The notes under the pieces are model-generated. The model saw only the letters and a list, made by a program, of their open reading frames with translations. It did no database searches and was not told the DNA's origin. The position numbers and the translations under genes are program-made. A stretch of DNA of 64,000 nucleotides from JAGNHN01 sp964590645 (GTDB lineage: Bacteria > Bacteroidota > Bacteroidia > Bacteroidales > JAGNHN01): contig CAZPYJ010000009.1 of assembly GCA_964590645.1 (NCBI GenBank), forward strand, positions 1-64,000. The letters run 5' to 3'. Positions 59,401-64,000 of the stretch are shown one piece after another; positions within the stretch are counted from its first letter, which is position 1, and the number at the start of each line of letters is the position of its first letter.

Positions 59401-60255
59401 GATAAGGAAAAGAACCAGCTGATCAACCGCCTGATCAATAACTACAATATCAAGTACAAAGAGCTGCTGGGTAAATTCAACCGACAGAAGTTTGTGGCGA
59501 TGGTTGGAGACGATCTTCCGAACGGAATTGTGCAAATGGCCAAGGTGTATATCGCCAAAAAGCGCAAGCTTAAGGTGGGCGACAAGATGGCCGGCCGCCA
59601 CGGGAATAAGGGCATTATTGCCCGCATCGTGCGCGATGAAGATATGCCTTTCCTTGAAGACGGAACACCCGTCGATATTGTGCTCAACCCACTGGGGGTG
59701 CCTTCCCGAATGAACCTGGGACAAATCTATGAGACGGTGCTGGGCTGGGCAGGCAAAAAGCTCGGAAAGAAGTTTGCCACGCCTATCTTCGACGGAGCCA
59801 CCAACGATGAAATCAATGCCTATATGGCAGAGGCCGGATTGCCTGCCAATGGAAAGGTTTGGCTGTTTGATGGAGGAACGGGAGAGCGATTCCATCAACC
59901 GGTAACCGTGGGCTATATCTATATGCTTAAGCTTCACCATATGGTGGACGATAAGATGCACGCCAGGTCGATCGGGCCTTACTCCCTGATCACCCAGCAG
60001 CCCCTCGGAGGTAAAGCACAATTCGGAGGACAGCGATTTGGAGAAATGGAAGTATGGGCACTGGAAGCTTTCGGGGCATCCAATATACTACAGGAGATCC
60101 TTACCGTGAAGTCTGACGATGTCGTAGGCCGGGCAAAAGCCTATGAAAGTATCGTCAAAGGAGAGAATATGCCGGTACCCGGTATCCCCGAATCTTTCAA
60201 CGTGTTGATTCACGAGATGCGCGGCCTCGGCCTGAATATTTCTTTCGATAAATAA
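56401..60255 (+). CDS. rpoB: DNA-directed RNA polymerase subunit beta
   Basis: This is the second largest subunit of RNA polymerase, forming one pincer and part of the active centre. The 1284 residues include the rifampicin-pocket region (FFGTNQLSQFMDQTNPLSEL, HKRRISALGPGGLSRERAGF), the segment YTHYGRLCTIETPEGPNIGL, FMPWKGYNFEDAIVVSERLV, the GDKMAGRHGNKGIIARI loop and the C-terminal clamp part (GKAQFGGQRFGEMEVWALEA). The rifampicin-site residues look like the sensitive type (D-Q-x-N-P-L, H-K-R-R, S-A-L-G). rpoC follows after 64 bases. Confidence 0.99.
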   Translation: MSITPPEPRSGKNDKTLAVQTSERISFASAKINTEYPDFLDIQLQSFQDFFQLETNPEDRSNEGLFKVFSENFPITDARNNFVLEFLDYFVDPPRYSIPECIERGLTYSVPLKAKLKLYCTDPEHEDFETIIQDVYLGMIPYMTPGGTFVINGAERVVVSQLHRSPGVFFGTSRHANGTQLYSARIIPFKGSWMEFTTDINNVMYAYIDRKKKLPVTTLLRAIGFESDKEILEIFDLAQEIKVSKTGLKKVLGQRLAARVVRSWIEDFVDEDTGEVVSIERTEVIIDRETILEAQHIDMILDAGIKTILLHKDEDNIDYSIIFNTLQKDTANSEKEAVEYIYRQLRNAEPPDEETARGIIDKLFFSDKRYDLGDVGRYRINRKLNLSTALDTKVLTKEDIIHIIRHLIELVNAKAEVDDIDHLSNRRVRTVGEQLYSQFGVGLARMARTIRERMNVRDNEVFTPTDLINAKTLSSVINSFFGTNQLSQFMDQTNPLSELTHKRRISALGPGGLSRERAGFEVRDVHYTHYGRLCTIETPEGPNIGLISSLCVYAKINRLGFIETPYRKVVEGQVRFDTEPLYLSAEEEEHKIIAQASTPIGEDGNLLNDKIKARYLADYPISDRSEIDLVDVATNQIASVAASLIPFLEHDDANRALMGSNMMRQAVPLLQCDSPIVGTGIEGQTAHDSRVLINAEGDGIVEYVDSDEIVIRYSRDENERLVSFDDDIKHYVLTKFQRTNQNTSITLKPIVRKGDKVQKGQVLCQGYATEKGELALGKNIMVAFMPWKGYNFEDAIVVSERLVREDVFTSIHIEEFVMEVRDTKRGVEELTNDIPNVSNEATKDLDENGLIRIGAEVKEGDILIGKITPKGESDPTPEEKLLRAIFGDKAGDVKDASLKAPPSMKGVVVEKKLFSRAIKDKKSKAREKEIIAQLEEEHNREVAKLKNKLVDKLMVLVSGKTSQGVYNNYKEELIPKKVKFTQKLLLGIDYTVVNPNKWTADKEKNQLINRLINNYNIKYKELLGKFNRQKFVAMVGDDLPNGIVQMAKVYIAKKRKLKVGDKMAGRHGNKGIIARIVRDEDMPFLEDGTPVDIVLNPLGVPSRMNLGQIYETVLGWAGKKLGKKFATPIFDGATNDEINAYMAEAGLPANGKVWLFDGGTGERFHQPVTVGYIYMLKLHHMVDDKMHARSIGPYSLITQQPLGGKAQFGGQRFGEMEVWALEAFGASNILQEILTVKSDDVVGRAKAYESIVKGENMPVPGIPESFNVLIHEMRGLGLNISFDK

Positions 60256-60319
60256 TAAAACCCGGGTTTTCCCCTGGACGGTGCCGCCGTGACAGGGGAG
60301 AGCCATATCTGCAAATATT

Positions 60320-63300
60320 ATGGCTTTCAGAAAAGACAATAAAGTAACCAGTGAGTTTTCCAGCATCACCGTGAGCCTGAATTCCCCGGAAAGCATCCTG
60401 GAGATGTCCTATGGGGAAGTACTCAAGCCGGAAACCATTAATTACCGGACCTATAAACCGGAACGCGACGGGCTCTTTTGTGAGCGCATTTTCGGACCGG
60501 TCAAGGATTGGGAATGTCACTGCGGAAAATACAAACGTATCCGTTACAAAGGAATCGTATGTGACCGTTGCGGTGTGGAGGTGACAGAAAAGAAGGTTCG
60601 CCGCGAAAGAATGGGGCACATACAATTGGTTGTGCCCGTAGCCCATATCTGGTTCTTCCGCTCCCTGCCCAACAAAATCGGGGCATTGCTCGGACTGCAA
60701 ACTAAAAAACTGGAATCGATCATCTATTATGAGCGCTACGTCGTTATCCAGCCCGGTGTGAAATCCGGCGACGAAATCGCAGTAATGGATTTTCTGACTG
60801 AAGAGGAATACTTTGATATTCTGGATACACTGCCCGCAGACAATCAACACCTGGATGATTCCCACCCGGACAAATTTATTGCCAAGATGGGTGCCGAAGC
60901 CATCCACGACCTGCTTGCCCGCCTGAATCTGGATCAACTCTCCTATGACCTCCGGCACAAAGCCAATACAGAAACATCTCAGCAGCGCAAGGCCGATGCC
61001 CTGAAAAGACTGCAGGTAGTGGAAGCCTTCCGCGATGCACAGACCCGGATTGAAAACAGACCGGAGTGGATGATCGTCAGAGTGGTGCCTGTTATCCCTC
61101 CCGAATTGCGCCCACTGGTGCCTCTGGATGGAGGACGCTTTGCCACTTCCGACCTGAACGACCTTTACCGTCGGGTCATTATCCGGAATAACAGGCTCAA
61201 AAGACTGATCGAGATAAAAGCACCTGAAGTGATTATGCGCAATGAAAAGCGGATGCTTCAGGAAGCCGTGGACTCCCTCTTCGACAATTCGAGGAAGGTC
61301 AGCTCGGTGAAAACGGAATCCAATCGCCCACTTAAATCCCTTAGCGACAGCCTGAAAGGAAAGCAGGGCCGATTCCGCCAAAACCTCCTCGGTAAGCGCG
61401 TGGACTATTCCGGTCGTTCCGTGATCGTGGTAGGCCCTGAACTTAAAATGAATGAATGCGGGCTGCCCAAGGAAATGGCTTCTGAGCTCTTCAAACCTTT
61501 CATCATCCGTAAGATGCTGGAAAGAGGGATTGTGAAGACCGTCAAGTCAGCCAAGAAGATTGTGGACAGGAAAGATCCGGTGGTATGGGATATTCTGGAA
61601 TCCATCCTGCAGGGACATCCGGTAATGCTGAATCGCGCACCTACCCTGCACCGTCTGGGTATTCAGTCCTTTCAGCCCAAACTGATCGAGGGCAAAGCCA
61701 TTCAGCTTCATCCACTGGTTTGTACCGCATTCAATGCCGACTTCGATGGGGACCAGATGGCTGTTCACGTACCCCTGGGTAATGCAGCCATTCTGGAAGC
61801 GCAACTGCTGATGCTGGCATCACACAATATTCTCAATCCAGCCAACGGGGCCCCTATCACTGTCCCTTCGCAGGATATGGTTCTCGGTCTTTACTATATC
61901 ACCAAAGGACGAAAGAGCATCCCCGGCCATCCGGTCAAAGGAGAAGGCTTTACCTTTTATTCGGCCGAGGAAGTCATCATTGCCCACAACGAAGGCCGCG
62001 TAAACCTGCACGCTTACATCCGTGTGAAAACCCCTGACAGGGTAGACGGCAAAGCCGTAGTGCATATGATCGAGACTACCGTTGGTCGTGTACTCTTTAA
62101 TCAGGTCGTGCCGGAAGAAGTCGGGTTTATCAATCAATTGCTCACAAAGAAGGCCTTAAGGGATATCATCGGTGAGGTGCTGAAAAAAACCGGAACAGCC
62201 AAGACTGCAAAGTTTCTGGATGATATCAAGAATATGGGCTTCCGTATGGCCTACCAGGGTGGACTTTCCTTTAATCTGGAGGATGTGATCGTTCCTGAAG
62301 TCAAGGAGGAACTCATTGAAGCGGCCAATGCGGAAGTGGACGAAGTGGTCGGGAATTACAATATGGGTTTCATCACCAACAATGAGCGCTATAATCAGAT
62401 CATTGATATCTGGACCCATACCAATTCCAAGCTTACCCGGACCCTGATGCAGCAGTTGACCAATGACCAACAGGGTTTCAACTCTGTGTTTATGATGCTC
62501 GACTCCGGTGCGCGTGGTTCCAAGGAACAGATCCGTCAGCTTTCCGGAATGCGCGGGTTGATGGCCAAACCTCAGAAATCAGGGGCTACCGGAGGGGAAA
62601 TTATTGAGAACCCCATCCTGTCCAATTTCAAAGAAGGGCTGTCCGTACTGGAGTATTTTATCTCTACTCACGGCGCACGTAAAGGTTTGGCAGATACCGC
62701 CCTGAAGACCGCCGACGCCGGTTACCTTACCCGCCGTCTTGTGGATGTGGCGCAGGATGTCATCATCTCAGAATTCGACTGCGGAACATTGCGGGGCCTG
62801 GCTACCACGGCACTGAAAAAGAACGAAGAGCTGGTGGAGAGCCTTTACGACCGTATCCTCGGCCGTACCTCTCTGCACGATATCTTCCATCCTCAAACCG
62901 GTGAACTGCTGGTATCATCCAGTCAGGAAATCAATGAGGAACTGGCCCTGATTATTGAAGAATCTCCCATCGAATCAGTGGAGATTCGATCCGTGCTCAC
63001 CTGTGAATCCAAAGTGGGCGTATGTGCCAAGTGCTATGGGCGTAACCTGGCTACCGGCCGGAGGGCGGAAAAGGGAGAGGCTGTAGGTGTGGTCGCTGCC
63101 CAGTCTATCGGAGAGCCGGGTACACAGCTTACCCTGCGTACCTTCCACGTAGGGGGAACTGCTTCCAGCATTGCCATTGCATCCAAGATCGAGGCCAAAT
63201 ACGATGGAATCCTTGAAATCGATGAACTCCGTTATGTGGAATATGCCAATAAAGACGGACTGAAGTATGATGTGGTTCTGGGTCGCTCGGCAGAAATGCG

Positions 63301-64000
63301 TATTGTGGACAAGAATACCGGCATAACCCTGAGCTCGCATTTCATTCCTTATGGATCGCGCCTCTTTGCCCGTTCCGGCACGCAGGTTAAAAAGGGAGAG
63401 GTCGTTTGCGACTGGGATCCCTACAATGCGATGATCCTGTCGGAAGTGAGCGGAAAGATCGAATTTGATAATGTGGTGGAAGGTGTGACTTATCGCGTTG
63501 AATCGGATGAAACCACAGGCTATCACGAAAAGGTGGTGATTGAAACCCGAACTAAAACCAGGAATCCGGCCATTAAGATCCTTTCGGCCTCCAATGAACT
63601 GCTCCGTATTTACGATATCCCTGTTGGTGCACACATTATGGTGAGCGATGGAAAGAAGATCAAAGCAGGCGATATGCTCGTCAAAATTCCCAGGGCGATC
63701 GGAAAATCAGGTGACATCACCGGAGGTCTGCCCCGCGTAACCGAACTTTTTGAAGCCCGCAACCCCTCTGATCCTGCCGTAGTATCGGAAATTGATGGGG
63801 TGGTATCCTTTAGCAAGAAACTCAAGCGAGGCAATCGTGAAGTCATCGTTACTTCGAAGACCGGAGAAGAAAGACGCTACCTGATTGCCACTTCCAAGCA
63901 AATTCTGGCTCAGGAGAATGATTATGTTAAATCCGGCACACCTCTTTCTGAAGGCGCGACTACCCCTGCAGATATCCTGGCCATCAAAGGGCCAATGAAA
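60320..64000 (+). CDS. rpoC: DNA-directed RNA polymerase subunit beta' (3' end beyond the window)
   Basis: This is the largest subunit of RNA polymerase. The window holds 1227 codons with no stop, so the gene is open at the right edge; a further 200 or so residues are expected. Visible features are the N-terminal zinc site (WECHCGKYKRIRYKGIVCDR, continuing CG), the lid and rudder region, the catalytic magnesium loop NADFDGDQMAVH (about residue 472), the bridge-helix and trigger-loop regions (GLMAKPQKSGATGGEIIENP, QSIGEPGTQLTLRTFHVGG) and the second zinc site (LTCESKVGVCAKCYGRNLAT). The ATG at 60320 begins MAFRKDNKVTSEFSSITVSL. Confidence 0.99.
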   Translation, partial: MAFRKDNKVTSEFSSITVSLNSPESILEMSYGEVLKPETINYRTYKPERDGLFCERIFGPVKDWECHCGKYKRIRYKGIVCDRCGVEVTEKKVRRERMGHIQLVVPVAHIWFFRSLPNKIGALLGLQTKKLESIIYYERYVVIQPGVKSGDEIAVMDFLTEEEYFDILDTLPADNQHLDDSHPDKFIAKMGAEAIHDLLARLNLDQLSYDLRHKANTETSQQRKADALKRLQVVEAFRDAQTRIENRPEWMIVRVVPVIPPELRPLVPLDGGRFATSDLNDLYRRVIIRNNRLKRLIEIKAPEVIMRNEKRMLQEAVDSLFDNSRKVSSVKTESNRPLKSLSDSLKGKQGRFRQNLLGKRVDYSGRSVIVVGPELKMNECGLPKEMASELFKPFIIRKMLERGIVKTVKSAKKIVDRKDPVVWDILESILQGHPVMLNRAPTLHRLGIQSFQPKLIEGKAIQLHPLVCTAFNADFDGDQMAVHVPLGNAAILEAQLLMLASHNILNPANGAPITVPSQDMVLGLYYITKGRKSIPGHPVKGEGFTFYSAEEVIIAHNEGRVNLHAYIRVKTPDRVDGKAVVHMIETTVGRVLFNQVVPEEVGFINQLLTKKALRDIIGEVLKKTGTAKTAKFLDDIKNMGFRMAYQGGLSFNLEDVIVPEVKEELIEAANAEVDEVVGNYNMGFITNNERYNQIIDIWTHTNSKLTRTLMQQLTNDQQGFNSVFMMLDSGARGSKEQIRQLSGMRGLMAKPQKSGATGGEIIENPILSNFKEGLSVLEYFISTHGARKGLADTALKTADAGYLTRRLVDVAQDVIISEFDCGTLRGLATTALKKNEELVESLYDRILGRTSLHDIFHPQTGELLVSSSQEINEELALIIEESPIESVEIRSVLTCESKVGVCAKCYGRNLATGRRAEKGEAVGVVAAQSIGEPGTQLTLRTFHVGGTASSIAIASKIEAKYDGILEIDELRYVEYANKDGLKYDVVLGRSAEMRIVDKNTGITLSSHFIPYGSRLFARSGTQVKKGEVVCDWDPYNAMILSEVSGKIEFDNVVEGVTYRVESDETTGYHEKVVIETRTKTRNPAIKILSASNELLRIYDIPVGAHIMVSDGKKIKAGDMLVKIPRAIGKSGDITGGLPRVTELFEARNPSDPAVVSEIDGVVSFSKKLKRGNREVIVTSKTGEERRYLIATSKQILAQENDYVKSGTPLSEGATTPADILAIKGPMK

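Noticed and set aside
60197..61381. A 394-codon open frame antisense to rpoC
   Set aside because: The rpoC reading frame runs through on the plus strand with zinc-site and catalytic motifs; the antisense frame is a shadow.

Overview
This window reads as a chromosomal segment of a Bacteroidota bacterium, probably from the Saprospiria/Chitinophagia part of the phylum (the class is my guess from gene content). The evidence is three large secreted proteins with type IX secretion (T9SS) C-terminal sorting domains, Bacteroidota-type promoters (TTTG, 19-20 bp, TAnnTTTG) before many genes, a short primary sigma factor of 288 residues, and family combinations typical of the phylum (DUF4271-hemD-rnpA-yidD, DUF5686, DUF2279). 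I see no rRNA, CRISPR array, prophage or insertion sequence. Most of the window is vertically inherited core genome.

Layout. (1) 1-9.9 kb, minus strand: accessory surface-protein region with three T9SS cargo genes and one C-terminal cargo fragment, separated by spacers full of small dispersed repeats. (2) 9.9-16.5 kb: a thioredoxin-fold TlpA-like protein, coaD, a DUF5686 outer-membrane-type protein, an AI-2E family permease and a coupled radical SAM/SPASM protein. (3) 16.7-19.9 kb, minus strand: pta, a 3-hydroxyacyl-CoA dehydrogenase gene and ackA, an acetate/acyl-CoA operon. (4) 20.1-22.6 kb: three tandem paralogous beta-barrel-type proteins with an acidic and arginine-rich segment after the signal peptide. 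(5) 22.7-29.7 kb: DUF4271, hemD, rnpA, yidD, a C-terminal processing protease, an O-antigen ligase-like protein, cdd and a ChaN-like protein. (6) 29.8-33.8 kb: a C39-peptidase ABC exporter, its HlyD adaptor and a coupled PD-(D/E)XK-fold protein. (7) 33.8-42.1 kb, minus strand: yidC, pyrG, a single-domain response regulator, a long-form GAPDH, the primary sigma factor and a DegP/HtrA protease. (8) 42.4-48.5 kb: a tightly coupled six-gene operon (membrane protein, dapF, a 57-residue small protein, mltG, phosphohexomutase, DUF2279) and two small envelope proteins. (9) 48.5-51.3 kb: ychF, rpsU, a XerC/D recombinase and hpf. (10) 51.4-64.0 kb: the classic tRNA-Thr-Tyr-Gly-Thr-tuf-tRNA-Trp-secE-nusG-rplKAJL-rpoBC cluster; rpoC runs off the right edge.

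Functionally, regions 5 and 7-10 cover translation, transcription, membrane-protein insertion, cell-wall synthesis and envelope quality control. Regions 1, 4 and 6 face outward (secreted adhesin-like proteins, outer-membrane proteins, peptide export). The least explained items are the tandem arginine-rich family in region 4, the exporter cassette with a nuclease-fold partner in region 6, and the degenerate six-base repeats that sit directly after stop codons in regions 1 and 9.
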